A stretch of 64,000 nucleotides of DNA from Eumeta japonica (Eukaryota > Arthropoda > Insecta > Lepidoptera > Psychidae): the NCBI GenBank assembly GCA_005406025.1, contig BGZK01000106.1:248001-312000 (forward strand). Reading direction: 5' to 3'. The notes under the pieces are model-generated. The model made no database searches. It was not told the origin of the DNA and was given only the letters and a program-made list of their open reading frames with translations. Shown piece by piece: positions 1-13,900 of the stretch. Position numbers and translations under genes: made by a program. Numbering within the stretch: position 1 is the first letter of the stretch; every line of letters begins with the position of its first letter.

Positions 1-1624
1 AGAATGTATTTCTGTACCAGTAACCCGTCTAACACAAAATTTAATTAAATTAAACGTCTGTTCGGGGTAATTTCCGAAACAGTGGAATGCATTGTGATCA
101 AATAACATTGCTTTGCCCTTATATATTATTCGCCTAAGCACCAAAAGTGGGGAAAAATTGTTTCCTACATTTCAAATAATGATTATATACCACTTAAGCC
201 CAGTGAGAGTAATGGAGATTTATGATGACTTATTTATTACCAAAAAAATATAAGGCTTTTACGATTATAATAAAGCCTAGATCTGTTTTATAAAAACACT
301 AGAATTTCATAAAAATAAATCTATGCCCAATTAATCATGATATAACACGATATTCACGATATTTTCCACACTAAATATTCGCTTATTTATGCAATTAATA
401 GCAATAGTAACACTAATTTTAAAACATGTCTTAAAATGAGTGTTACTCTCAGACCTTCTACACGTTTATATACCTAAACATTGTCATAATATACCACAGC
501 ATGTAATGTCTGTATATACTAAGTATGGAATTACGTTATGATGACTCCAGTGTAATTGTGTTATCAAAGTGGTTCAGCCACGGTGTGGTTAACTTGGTTG
601 TAGCGCGAAATGGAGTCGGCTCGCCTGATAAGATACCACATTCTCACAGAACACAGATGATGAGTAACAGTTTCCGCTGTTGTGTTTCTTGTTTGCACTT
701 TATAAACTGTGCACGACAATATTTAGCAGTGCAGAAATAGTGATACGGACATATATAGTAGTTATTAATAGTGATAGATAAAACGCGAGTGACAATCACC
801 TGCGATAAATAAGGTGCAAGTCTAGCCGAACAATAGAAATAGTACAGTGATACTGTTGAGGAAATAGTTATATTGTAAACTGTATATATAATATTAAGAA
901 TTACATATGTTGAAATCGACTAGAAATAAGTATTAATCAAATTATAGAGATTAATAAGATTTACATTGTAAAATAAGGTGACTAATAGTATTTAAGACCA
1001 ATCGTATATTGTATGAATTAATACTCTCCGCAAATTGTGTATATTGTTATATCAATAAAGTCGCCCGACCACCACTCCCCTGCCGGACGTCCGCTTTCTT
1101 GTCGCGTCTCTCGCGCCGGCTTATATGCCTGCCCTTGCACTTTAAAAAATACCTGCTTCCATACATTAACAATAAAAATGAAAATATTTCTCCGATCGAT
1201 AAGGCCGTGCCGCGTCGAGCGTCCGCGCTCACTGTTTCAAAAGATATTTCGTACGCCGCCTAAAACAAATAGTGACGTGTCTGCAGATGTCAAATTACGT
1301 CGGTGATATCGCACATCGATATTAACGAACTCGCGGATCTCCCGTCATCATTTGAGGCCGCTTCAAACCCGGTCGTAAAATTGCTAATACTAACTAAACA
1401 CACTTCTCACGCAGGGACGGTTAAAAATAACAAATTTTAACTCCTTTAAAATAAATCTCCCTTTTTATCCCATAGTGAACCGGGAAGTTAGGCTAAAAAT
1501 CACGTATCGTATACCCACGCGCCGCGAAATCCCCAAACAAAGCACCGAATGCTTAGTTTGACACTCGCTTTGACGCCCGGCAAAGCTATTGTACCTATAT
1601 TATCATAGGATATTAGCTTTAAAA

Positions 1625-1740
1625 ATAGAGTCGCCCCAAGGGAGTGATTTTAGTGGGTAAAAACCCCACATAACCCGGTCTTTAAGTCGCGTGACCGAGA
1701 AGATTTTCACTTCCTGCATCGAATCAAAAAAAAAAGGAAA
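1625..1740. repeat. Dispersed repeat with GTGGGT/ACCCCAC hairpin core
   Basis: The text reads roughly 'AGGGAGTGATTTTAGTGGGT', then AAAA, then an ACCCCAC arm. A related copy lies at 5975-6060, where 'ATTTTTAGTGGGT' is followed by a CCCCAC arm. The shared self-complementary core and preceding G-rich run suggest one dispersed repeat family, possibly SINE-like or a MITE. The family is not identified. Confidence 0.4.
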
Positions 1741-2499
1741 GCAGTCAGTCTCAGCGCGGCCGTCGACTTATAGTATATTTTTCTTCACACTTAAGCATAA
1801 TTTAGTAATCACCTAAGATTAAAATTAATGAGAACTTTTATTTCATAATGTCAATGGAAATATACATAAAAGAACTTGATAATTTCTAAAGTGTTTGGAG
1901 TGTAGTGATTTAAAAATTTCTTATTTTTATGTATAAAATAAGATGACGATTCATTAAATATTAACGTCTTTTGATGAACATAATATACATAATTCGCTAA
2001 AAAACAAATTCAAATGTTATAATCATTTTTTTTTTTTCGGAATAGGTTTAATCTATTGTATGATTTCCCTTTAGAGGTAATTTTAAGATTTCTGTAAATA
2101 TACAACAAATAATAAATGGAAAACTAAAATAGGCGACGCCATTAGCATAAGATCAGAGTGTCTATTGATACGTGTTACGGACAGCCGCGCTATTAGTGTT
2201 AAAATTGGACAATATATATTATTTGTTTTATACGAATGGATTTAGGTTAAGAATTGTTTTGTATTTTTTTGTATTTCGTGTGTGTTTTTATTAAATCATT
2301 TTAATTGTCTTGTTTTATTACCCGGATAAGGACTAGTCGTAAGAGAATTTTCTTTCGTAAATTTCGTAATTTTGTTTCGTAATGTTTACCTAATTTCGTG
2401 CATTTTTGTGTGTTTAGTATTTGTATTTTGTCTTGTTAATTTATATCATGTCTTGTCGTATTTAATTGTAAATACGAATTTAATGTGATGTGCATATGC

Positions 2500-3000
2500 G
2501 TTGCATACGAAATTGTGCCATGGCGGGGGGGGGACTAATCAGAGACTGAGAACCGCGGCGGTCTTTACGGTAAGACCGCAAATCGGTGTTCCGAGCGCAT
2601 GTGACGCTCATGCGCAAGTGAGTGATCGTCGTAGTTTTTCCGGACCGTCGAAGTTCTCCATCGTCGAGTTTTACCGGTGCGAACAGAGCAGCGACCCACC
2701 ACTTCACCATCACTCCCAGAGACGGCCGTGACGGTCGAGGATGATGTCGGAGTACCCACTGATAACTCTTGATCTCCGGCTGGCTCGGGAATTTTCAAGC
2801 TTGGACCCCTGAAATGGGGCCATTGTCACTGGACCGTCGGGGTTGTATCCCCGACGAGAAGACGCCCAAGCATGAGGCGACATAAGTACTCCGTCTCGCA
2901 CCTGCACTCGCAAAAAAAGGGGTGTGGAAGTTCCGCGAACGAACGCTCATGCGCGAAAAATTCGAAATGCATGGCCACATCCCCTCAATTAAAATATGTG
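2500..3000 (-). other. GC-rich tract, possible decayed retroelement coding
   Basis: This block is clearly more GC-rich than its surroundings. It has overlapping broken open frames on the minus strand (60-80 codons each) and a perfect 8-bp hairpin stem (GCGGTCTT / AAGACCGC, 2558-2579). No domain could be recognised. A decayed gag-like or other transposon fragment is possible, as is a CpG-rich regulatory region. No function is assigned. Confidence 0.25.
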
Positions 3001-4466
3001 CAACTCATATGGGTAGGCGGATGCGCCATCTATGAATTGCAGTGAGATTGATGTATCTGTCGTAGTTGTACTCCGACCGCCATATATGAAGCTTGGGTGT
3101 AATAAAGAAGTCTTGATCGCTTGAAAACGCTGTCCATCAATTTGCCCACCACACCGCAAGAAATCCGTTCTCCAAAGCCACGTGTGAGGGAAAATCCGAA
3201 GTGCGGGCTTAGGCGGCGATAGCTGAAATCGCCGGTACAGTAAGCGACCGAATAATGTGACAACGCAAAATATACGTGACCTAAGTTGCTTAGGTCTATT
3301 TCTTTTAAGTCGGTTTATATCTCAGTTTTTGATGCTACTCTAAACGAAGAATTATAAAATACCCATCAATTACTAACTATAATATTTGATTGAGCACCTC
3401 TTGAAAATAAGAAATACCAGCTTTTTTCATTGCTATTTACGTGTTATTTTTGCATTTTTTAACAGAACACTTAAACGTCGTAACGGAAAATGAGACGAAA
3501 CAGATGAATGCAATGAGTGCTATACTGCCTGTTTTAGCACTTATTTACAGCGGCCATTTCTGAGCGCGGGTCTATGCATCTTTTTTTTATACATCAATGT
3601 TGGGGACCTGATAGTTTATTGTCTATCGTAAACATCATAGAAAACACGAGAAATTGATAAGAATCAAAACCGCCATCGTGTATAAAATACGATTGCCATA
3701 TTTTCACATACGACTAAATTAAATATCACAGCAGCCTAAACTATAAGTACTGCAACACGAACTTTTTAATTTAAGCGTATACGACAAAAGGTCGAGTGTC
3801 CACTTGACGTTTAAAGTGTGTACGCTGACTTTCAACGAAAAAACAGCTATATCTGTCTCTTTTTGCGAAATACAATTGTGCAGGTGCTAATAAGAAACAC
3901 TTGTACTGATGACAGTTTTGAAAATTTTAGACGTCCTCTATGCTATCTTCTTCACTCTAAACGTCTGCCGCGAGTGAGAAAGAGAAATAAGATTACATTT
4001 ACGAGTAATCACGAGGCTACACGACGAAAGTCGAAGGTCGAGATTTTCGTCGATGTATGACTATTAGACATCTTTGTTTTACTTAATCCTGTACAGCCGA
4101 ATTAGGTATCTTTAAGGAATTGAGTTTTTATTGATTGCAACCATTGATCTATACATCTGTGAAAGCGACACTATAGCGCTGACTTCATGCCGGCAAAGAT
4201 AGGTATTTGGCGGGCATTACGATTGGATCGCCCATACATGAATGTTTAAATATTTTCCCATAAGTATATATGCATTCTGCCCTTTCGGATACGCTAATGA
4301 AAATAAAACTCATAGCATTCTTTCAAATGTAAGGGGAAGATACCTGAAAACTTAAGTTTGTTAGCTTAACAAAAGTGTAAAATCGTGGTAAAGTTTTCAG
4401 CTCTATGCGCTAATTGTCTGCTAATAAATTGACACTAACATACAGATAATTGAGATAATTCTAAAA

Positions 4467-4835
4467 CAGGGGCGGATCCTATTTTCGATCCATCAGGGTC
4501 GCATAGTAATGATCCAAACAGAACAGGCCTCAATTCGGTTACAATAATTTATCAAAAATTTACCCTAGGAGGGTCATGACCAGCGACGTAGCTAGCCTGG
4601 GTATCAACCGGGGCGGATTTGAAGTGACGCCCTAAAAACTGTTAAGTTTAAGAACAACTCTAATGATAAATAATGTTTTATATTCGGTGTGCATTTTTTG
4701 TGAAACAAAATTTGCGGTCAGATGTATTCGGGGGTCACTCCTAAATGGGTGGCACCCAGTGCGGACCGCCCCCGCCAACGTCCCCTAGCTACGTCACTGG
4801 TCATGACCCCAATTAACTCTTTGGATCCACCCTGG
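4467..4835. mobile_element. hAT-type MITE, outer element
   Basis: The left end begins CAGGGGCGGATCC and the right end, read in reverse complement, begins CCAGGGTGGATCC, a typical short hAT terminal inverted repeat. The flanks TTCTAAAA (4459-4466) and CTCTAAAA (4836-4843) fit an 8-bp target duplication with one change. No coding capacity is present. A second element is inserted at 4581-4799. The last base of the right end is uncertain by one position. Confidence 0.7.
4581..4799. mobile_element. hAT-type MITE nested in the outer element
   Basis: The ends are CAGCGACGTAGCTAG on the left and CAGTGACGTAGCTAG when the right end is read in reverse complement, with one difference in 15. It is flanked by a perfect 8-bp duplication, GTCATGAC, at 4573-4580 and 4800-4807. 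The element is 219 bp and non-coding, so it must have been moved by another element's hAT transposase. Its perfect target duplication suggests that it is younger than the element it interrupts. Confidence 0.85.
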
Positions 4836-4975
4836 CTCTAAAAGGTACCATCGTCTACCATAGTCCGTTCTCTAAGGTTCTGTAACCGTATAATTATTAT
4901 GCCTCCACGTCATTCGCTTCTTAGGAGTAATTATACTTTATATATTTTTTTATATTTCGGAATTCGAAGTTCCAG

Positions 4976-7900
4976 AATTTCCTACACCAATATTTGGACG
5001 GGCCCCCAGAAACCATCCATTACCTTATGGATCTGGAAAACCTCCTTAAAACCAACACTCCGTTATATCCTGACGATGATGAAGTCGATGACGTTTCCTC
5101 CGAGGAACTTGGACTCTCTATTCCTGACCTGGTTGTCGCTGAAGGTACTTCCAACTTCATTTATTTGGACTTTTACTAATTTCGTAGTCGGATTATGAAA
5201 GAAACGTGGGAATCATAGAATGGCCATCGTATGTGGTTTTAAACCTAGCAAGAAACGAGTATGCATCCTACAATAGATAAGGTTTTTTTTTGATTAAATG
5301 ATCACCAAGAATTTTCGTTGTTTTGTTATTCTTGAGAAAGACATGCACTCTTAAGGTCATATCTTTTAAAAGGACTTATTTACGATTTTAATCACGTCTT
5401 ACTTACTCACCTATCTCATCGTTTACGGAAATGTAAATTGTAGTCAGTTTTCTCAAATACTGGTTATAAACTTAACCAAAATCTGGTAACACATTTAAAA
5501 AGATAAGATTAGGAAAAGAAAATACTTTAACGAGCTAGAATTTAGAAAGAGTTTTTCTTAATTAGAATATTTTTTTCCTTATGAAAGAATTGGAATCTTA
5601 ACTTGTATTTATACTCAGAGAAAAGTACCTAGCTAACAAAGCTCTAAAGCGAAATTATACGACGAAAAGGTCGGCAAAGATAGTTCTAGAAAATCCTATT
5701 CAGACCGAATTGGTGGCATACTATAAAAGAGCCTAAATTTTAATCGAGCTTGCATGTCAAGATTGATGCATTTCAGAGAGGTGTACAAAAATCATACCGT
5801 ATGGAAATTTGTAGTGTGTGCCTACCCTTCTGGGAAAGAAGTGTGTCTGTAATAAATTACAATTTTTTAATTACGAGTTTATAATATATTACTAACATTC
5901 ACTTACTACTTACGCGCTGTCGGCACCCACGTGTGTCGTCTAGCCATGTTCGGTGAAGCTACAGTTGTCCAACTACATAGCATAGCCGGGGATCAGGGGG
6001 ATATTTTTAGTGGGTTTCAGCCCCACACCACCCACGCGTACGGGCGCGAGGGTGCGCGGTATGCATTTTTACCACCTCCTCATCGTTAGAGGAAAAAAAA
6101 CTAACTACTACAATATAGGTATATTTTTGCAACTATTTTGTGTTCTCAGAAAATAAAAATTGGTGGGAGACAATTGAAGATGATGACCGGCCCTTCATAG
6201 TTTTCGGTGATATGGAACAGATGAATCCAAAACAGAAAAAGGACATAAAGAAGAAAATTAAAGCTGTTAAAACTGCACCGAAGAAATGGAAGGAATATGG
6301 TGAAAATTATGAAATACAATTCTTCTTTGCCCCTATGGTTCCGCTTCTAATTGAGAGTATACATGTTAACTGCTGTCATTATTGACAACAAAACAGAGAG
6401 GAAGTTGTTCGAAAAATTATAAAAAAATTTTTGGATATCAAATTCAGTTATTCAGTGCGAATTCAATCAATTCGGTTGGCGAAATGGCGAGAGACACGAT
6501 AAAGGTTTTTGTTGTTGATACAAAAGGCTGGGAGATACAGTCCACGTGTCGGCCTTCGTTTGCTATTGCGAAAACAAGTGACACATTGAACGTGCTTTTT
6601 CTCGTCTTTTGATGTAGATTATGAATATATATAATTATTAGATTTACCCGTGGCTCCGCCAACGTAGACTATACGTGATGTTAAGTCAAAATATATTTTA
6701 GGTAGGATTTACGTTGAATTCTTTTGCGTAATAAGCGTCCACGTCTTAAAAAAGAGTAACTATGCTATTGTTCAAGTCAACCTATAGTTTCGGAAATGAG
6801 TCAGTCAGTATATACACAGATATATATACACAGATATATATATATACACAGATATGTATGTATATATTAGTTATTTATATAGCTAACTAATATACGAGCC
6901 ATTAGAGAGTGGGTGGTGACCGTCGCCCATGGTCACTCGCAACCCCGGAGTAGAACATTGCGTTGTCGGTCTCTCGGGTAGGAATATGATACCTGATTGA
7001 GAGTTGTAAAAGCTAAAATTGATATCTAGTAATAATTAGCATTTTAAACGGCTAGAAAAAAGTCTTGTATGAGCAACATGTTTTATTGAAAGATTATATT
7101 AAATTTCGTTTGTTTATTTCAGTTTTCGATGATAAGTACTTCAAAGCGACATGCGAAAATTTGCCTAAAATAAAAGATCTTTTTAAAGATCGCGGGCAAG
7201 GTGCCATGCAAAAACAAAATATGGAGGTGAGGAGTTATCTCATATTTAACAGATTTATCTGTTTAATAGACACATTTAAATTGAAAAGCAATTTTAATTA
7301 TTTATATCAATAATGTTTTGCAGTCATACTACCGTCAAACGACTTTCAGCATAGATCAAGGATACGCTATGGGGACAGTGTTGAAATATGTGTACGTACA
7401 ATGTCCATTACCCAATATCTTATTTCACAGTTAGTGAGCCAGGTTTATATCCAGCAGTGAACATCAAACTGCTGAAACAAACAAAATAACAATCGATAGT
7501 AGTTTTCATAGGAAAATAAGTATAACCACACACATAAAAATGTTTTTATCATCTGGATAGTTTTTATACCGTTAAATGGATAACATTTGAAAAAAAAGAA
7601 AAGTAAAAAGGAAAACGGTCTAATAAAAAAATTAATTATCCTCCACCTAACGAAAAACAATGTACCTAACGTCAATTTTATGTTCAGCATAAGCGCGGGC
7701 GGCGCTCTGCAGACTGCGGCCAACAAGAATGCTATGGCTTCTGGAATATTGGCTGCTAAAGATTCGCTCGAGATAATGTCTACCGTAAAAATATTGGTAT
7801 ATGTTCCTTCCTTTTTGTTGTTGGCTAAGTCGTCAACATCATCAATTACAAAATGAAAGAAAAAAAGATATACGATTACCCAGCTAGTCATTTCATGTCA

Positions 7901-10900
7901 AAAGTTATTTTTTTAATCCTTTTAATTTTTGCATTAGTAATAATGTTAGGAAATTTTCTTCATTGAATGTTGCTTTGTTTAAAACAATTACCTCGTGAGT
8001 ATCAGTAATATTTTTTTTTTAATATCTGCACGTGTGCGGTAGAGATTTGTTGTTTTTGAAATTGAAAATACCTAAATATTAAGGTTACAATTTTGAAAGT
8101 TATATTTTTTTTCCATAACTTTGCAAAATTTTATCTTTGCAAAGTCAACACTAAGAATTTTCCGTATGTTAGAATTAGTGACGTTTGTTATCATCACTAA
8201 CGTCATAACTATGACAGTTATAATACTTAATCATTTTGCAGTTGAGTAAGATTTAAATTTACTTAATTTATATTAAGTAAAGATAAGCTATTTAAGGTAA
8301 GAAAAGTTCCTAATTTAATAAAGAATTCTTATCGAGATTTTTAAGCACATTATATCAAACAATGACCAGAAGTTTATCTTAATTGATGAAATCGTCCAAA
8401 TGTTAAATTTTAGTTATTATATAGTATTTACGTAGATTTACCTAATATGTTGATTCTTTTAATTTTTTTTTTTCATTTTTTGCACTAATCTCTAACAAGT
8501 TTAATTAAAAGAAAAATGTTGAGAAATTTATGCAGGAGCTGTTTGTAATGCAGATAAAAACAAAGTTAACAAAACATTTTTTTTTTAATTAATTTATATA
8601 ATACTATTAGATGCAAGAACAGTGATATTAAAAAGCGGTACTGTTTTAAGGAAGATGAGAATATAGAAGGAAGGTCAAAGTAGAAAAAGGTACGTTGAGG
8701 TGGTTTAGCCATTTGAAAAGGATGAATTAAAGTGGACGGACAAACGAAATTTGTAGATCCAAGGTGTGTGGTCGAAGGGTCGGTAAGGGTTGTTCTAGAA
8801 AATCCTACAGACCATATTGGTGGCATATTAATAAAGGGCTAAATTTAAAGCAACAGAAACCGATGAGCTTGCATGAAAAGGTCGATGGATGTCTGTGAAG
8901 AAAAAGAGATATGCAAAGGTTGTATCATGTGGAAATCTATAGTCTCTGCCTATTTAGATATTAAGTCTAGACTGTAGGAAGTGGTGGTCAATTTTTACAC
9001 GGCTCGCTGTGTTGCTAGAATGATAAATAAATAGGCATATCTGTGTAAAATAAATACAGTGGAATCTCAATAACTCGAATGTCAAGGGAAATGCAAAAAA
9101 AATCGAGTTAACGAGTTTTCGACTTAACAAGAACTTCGAGGTACATATGACTGTGTCGACAAGGAACAAACATAACGTTCAAGCTGTGTTACTTAGAAAG
9201 TTTCATGAATGTATTCATTTATTGCACGTGTACAAGACAAAAACAATAGATTAGAAGTCCCGAACCCGAACATTTATTTTGGAATTTATTGCTATTATTT
9301 CGGGGAATTCCAAATAAGACGTCATTATATTTTACCAACTACGACTTACGGAGTCTCTTTTTTGAAATTCGAGTTATAGAGTATAAATATGTATTATCAA
9401 TACTTAGTAAGGAAATAACATTTTGTTTGAGTTACAAAGTCTAAATAATTCGAGATACCGCGTATTTAGGGGTTCATCGGAAGGGAATGGCCATTTTTTA
9501 CGACTTACTGAGGATTTCGACTTAACGAGGTTCGAGTTATTGAGATTCCACTGTATACCTACTTCTCGTTTTCTCTTAATTTTAAGTATGTTAATACATA
9601 ATTAGTGTAATTAAGACACAGCACACATCGTAGTTTTTATTATACGAATTATGCATGGTCGAAAGACATTAAAGTAGAACGCACGAAAGTCTGCTACTGT
9701 GAAGGTAGTCACGAAAGCGTCGCAATGGCGCAAAATAGCAACGCGGGGAAGAAGAAGCAAGGGTCGGGGAGCGTTGTACCTGCGCATCGCATCATTCGTA
9801 GGCGATTCAGAACGGCAGTTTCGTGTGTTGTACTAACTGTACTTTCAACTTGCCCTTCAGTACTGCAATATTATATGACATATGAAAACATCCCAATTCC
9901 TTTTGTTTCTATCCTAAGCAGCTACTATTTCAACATTAGCGTGCATCACTAGTTCCGAGTATTAGTTTTATTTGTGTGTACGTTAACATGAAATGCAACT
10001 TCATATTTAGCTCGAGAAGCAGAGGGCGCTGCCACAGGTTAAAATCATTGTTCCATGAAACGTTTCAGTGATTCAGTTTTAACGCATTATTTAAAATTAA
10101 AATCATTGTTCTTCTGCTAAATATATTAATTCTTCGGTTTTAAGTGATCTGTTAGCGCAAACATTAGCTTTACTACGTTAATATTATACGTACATGATCC
10201 GACTGCTCCACACATCTTTCTATTGCCGATCAAAAGGTTTTGACCATTAGAATTCCACTCTGCTCCGTTAAAAGCTGGGAAACATAAACGACAATTGTCA
10301 TCAGTTCGTTCGGTGTCGACAGCTTAAAGCGCACCCTGAGGTACGGGAGTGATCGTTTAATGTCGTTGAGTTGAACAGCCATTGGTCGATTCTTGTGAGG
10401 ATACGTGATAATACATAGACAACGCACTTATTAATCTATATGCGCAGATTGACAGGCACATTACTCCGCTTACAGAAAGACAAGAATAAAAACGGCTCAT
10501 CGCCATCGCTGACGAGTTGCGAGAAAATCCTTCTGGCATTGAAGAAGGTTTGAATTGTCATTGATTATACTTACTATAACTTAGTAATTATGGATAGACA
10601 TTGATAAGTTCAGACAGTTTTGATCCAATGGTCTGCTAAGTAAATTAATGTCTATAAGCATTGATTTTATTGGCAGTTTATGTAAGCACTGCCCTTTTTA
10701 TTACATTCTAGAAAATTATTTATTTATTTAAGGGTTTTTTATTGTATTTATATATTTTTTAATATATCGTGGAGTTGCATTTTCGACATGTGGCGAAAAT
10801 TAGTGACCAACAGCATCTCTTCTCCAACAGTATCTCTTGAATATATCAAAGTATTTTAATGTATTTAGCAACGTACAACGTTACTTTTTAAGAAGAAATA

Positions 10901-13900
10901 AAGTCGGTATACCGGCGAAAGTTTTACGTGACAACGACTTTGAGTGGTAAAATCATTTTAATGTGAATATTCATTCGTATAGTAGGAAGAAGGATGAAAT
11001 AATAGTAACAATTTAAAACATTTATTTATACAAAGAATTATATTTAAAACATTAATTTATACAAAGAAGCTCGCACTGAATTTCATATTAACAAAATTTT
11101 ATTTTTACCTTTACACATACATACGTATTTATATACAAATATAACTACCTTCACATTATCACTACACAATCGTTTTACAATTAACTGGCAACGTGTAAAC
11201 TTGTATGCAGGCGCCTAAGCGAAATAGAAGCGCAAGAGATGAACCGGTGTGTATGCCTATCTCTCTCCTCTCTCTCTCGCTCTGTCTCTCGCTCTTAGGC
11301 GGGCTAACTGTGCTCGAGTGGAAGGGACGCGTGCCTTTCACTTTTTATGTCTGTCTCTCTCGCTCTTAGGCGGGCTAACCATGCCCGAGTGGAAGGGACG
11401 CGTGCCTCTCACTCGCTCTCATTGTGAGCGCATAACGTGAGCGGAGCGTAACGCAGTTTCTTGAAGTGTCACCCGGCAAACCAATTTATAAGACGTTGCC
11501 ACGTCAAAATTGGATAGATTTTGGAATTTATCTTCTTCTCATTTAAATATTCTATGGTGTGAGGTGTTAATTCGCGGAAAACCGTAATTAAACGCTTGCC
11601 TACAACACAAGTTAAAGGTTGCATTAATTGCAACATGCAACCCATCGCTGACCCTTGAATGTGTTCTTCTACTACGAATCACTATCCAATTAATTGAATA
11701 CTGATTTGAGAGGATTGACAGATACGTGAACGCCTAAGCAAATGCTAAATGTTTATTCATCATTTGACTGAGAAAATTAGTCAGATAGTATTTGTAAGTA
11801 ATTGCTCATCTAGAAGAGCGGGTAACACTTGGTAATACTAAATAATATTATTACGAAACTTCCACAAGCTTAGTAATAATATTGTTCGGTACATACGAGA
11901 TTCTATTATTACATAATTCTGGAAATTAATCCATAGCCATCTATTAAAAACAGCATATGGTTTAGTACCGGTAATAGTGCTGGGAGACTGAGACATTGTT
12001 GGAAAATGTTCTGAATAGCGATGGATACACGTCCATGCCTCAATTAATAGTGATGTCACAAGCGGACTACTGGGACTTTTAAATAGCAGGGATAGAGGGG
12101 GGTGGACTCATACTGAAAATATTGCATTCGTCGATGGACTGCATCAGGCGACTGGGCATGAAAACAGGAGAGAAGTCAAAAACCTTCAAAATTTCAAACT
12201 GTAAACCTCAAGGAGCATTGAAAATCGTTAAAGATACTTCTCTTCCCTTAAAATATTCGCATTTTGTTTATTTTTCTTTGTTAGTTGAGAAATGATGCTA
12301 CTCTTCCTTAAGCTATTCGCTTTGATGACCGTTTGTATGACGGACTTATTTCTTAAAAACACAAACTAATTGTCGCTGTACTTCAATTTTGATATTTTTC
12401 TATTAACTATTTTAGATCATATAAAGTAAGGGAATTGTGTATAAAAGGACAAAAAGCAACTAAAAAAAACAAAATATGCGAAAGTAAAATTACTTGTAGG
12501 TATTTATAAAATAATGATACTGAAAAGATTCTGTCGTTGCCAATGGCGGCTGTTTTTTTGAAGTGAAAACTTCTTTAGGCACGTTAGATGATTTTCCGAT
12601 GCCTAAAATCTTGCTAGTTCACCTCATCAACATAATAGTGTGAACGGTATGTGTGAATATTATATTTTCAAGTACAATTCAATTGCAACATTACCGTTGT
12701 CCGTAAAATCGAAACCTACATTTCATAGTTTTAAGTTTTCACATCTGTTGGCGATCCCCAATGACAGTCCGTTTCTAACTTCCCGCTAAGAAAGTTGAAC
12801 ATTTTCAGAAATCGGGAAATTATTGATTTTACCCCGATTTTCGAAAATCGAGTTTTCATCAAATCTCGACGTTTTGAGGTACTAGGAAGCTTCCCTGACG
12901 AATTTACGATGGTGTCTGTATGTACATATGTGGGTGTGGATGTATATAAACCGATTGTAACTTTTGAACGGCTTGACCGATAAAAACCAAACTTGGCATT
13001 TCAAAGAATACTATCAAACTTAAATTTCCTGAAAATTTGAACAGATTCGGATTGATAAATTCTAAGAAATTAAAAAAAAACTGATTTTTTTTTACAAAAT
13101 GGTATTATTTGGAATAACTTTTAAGCAACTTTACCGATCGATTCCAGAAAAGTAATCATTTCTTAATATTAAAAAACCACATCGATCGCCGTCGATCTGG
13201 TCAAAATCGATTAATTCTTTCGCGAGATATAGTGAAAAAAAATTGTAAAGTGATTTTTTTCAAAATATTCCGAAATTTTATACCTAATTAAAAGCATATT
13301 CTGAGAACTCTTATAGAACTTAAAAAGCTGCGTTGATTGTCGCTAGTTCAGTCAAAATCGATTACTTTATACAAGAGATACCAAAAGCAAAAAAAAGTTA
13401 TCTTAAAAAAAATTGGTTGCCTGTAAAGTCGGTATACGGGCGAAAGTTTTACGTGACAACGACTTTGAGTGGTAAAATCATTTTAATGTGAATATTCATT
13501 CGTATAGTAGGAAGAAGGATGAAATAATAGTAACAATTTAAAACATTTATTTATACAAAGAATTATATTTAAAACATTAATTTATACAAAGAATCTCGCA
13601 CTGAATTTCATATTAACAAAATTTTATTTTACCTTTACACATACATACGTATTTATATACAAATATACATACAATAACTTGCAATACATTTGCGTACAAT
13701 GAAACAGCGTTTACTACAACTTAACTTGTTCCTATCTGAGTGGAAGGGACGCGTGCCTTTCACTTTTTATGTCTGTCTCTCTCGCTCTTAGGCGGGCTAA
13801 CCATGCCCGAGTGGAAGGGACGCGTGCCTCTCACTCGCTCTCATTGTGAGCGCATAACGTGAGCGGAGCGTAACGCAGTTTCTTGAAGTGTCACCCGGCA

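Larger units (their letters stand above)
1..4458. other. Upstream non-coding stretch, no exon identified
   Basis: This is AT-rich sequence in which I find no exon that joins in phase to the gene starting at 4976. It holds a GC-richer patch at about 1040-1265 (possibly promoter-like, unproven), a repeat with the hairpin-like core GTGGGT..ACCCCAC at about 1630-1735, a second GC-rich patch at about 2500-3000 and a short palindrome near 3285. Open frames here lack splice context or recognisable protein content. The missing 5' exons of the neighbouring gene may lie here or beyond the window. Confidence 0.5.

Noticed and set aside
525..1306. Several open frames of 60-90 codons at the window start
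   Set aside because: They overlap on both strands, lack splice context and match no protein pattern I know. GC-rich composition explains them.
6382..6662. Open frames following exon 2 of the unrecognised gene
   Set aside because: They lie after a donor (GTATAC at 6357) and inside an intron. The exon 2 to exon 3 join is phase-consistent without them.
7445..7891. 148-codon minus-strand frame
   Set aside because: It is antisense to a well-supported exon (7688-7796) and very Phe/Leu-rich from AT composition.
9725..9952. Possible small protein starting MAQNSNAGKKK
   Set aside because: It overlaps the 135-bp repeat. The other copies have indels that break the frame, so selection on the protein is unlikely.
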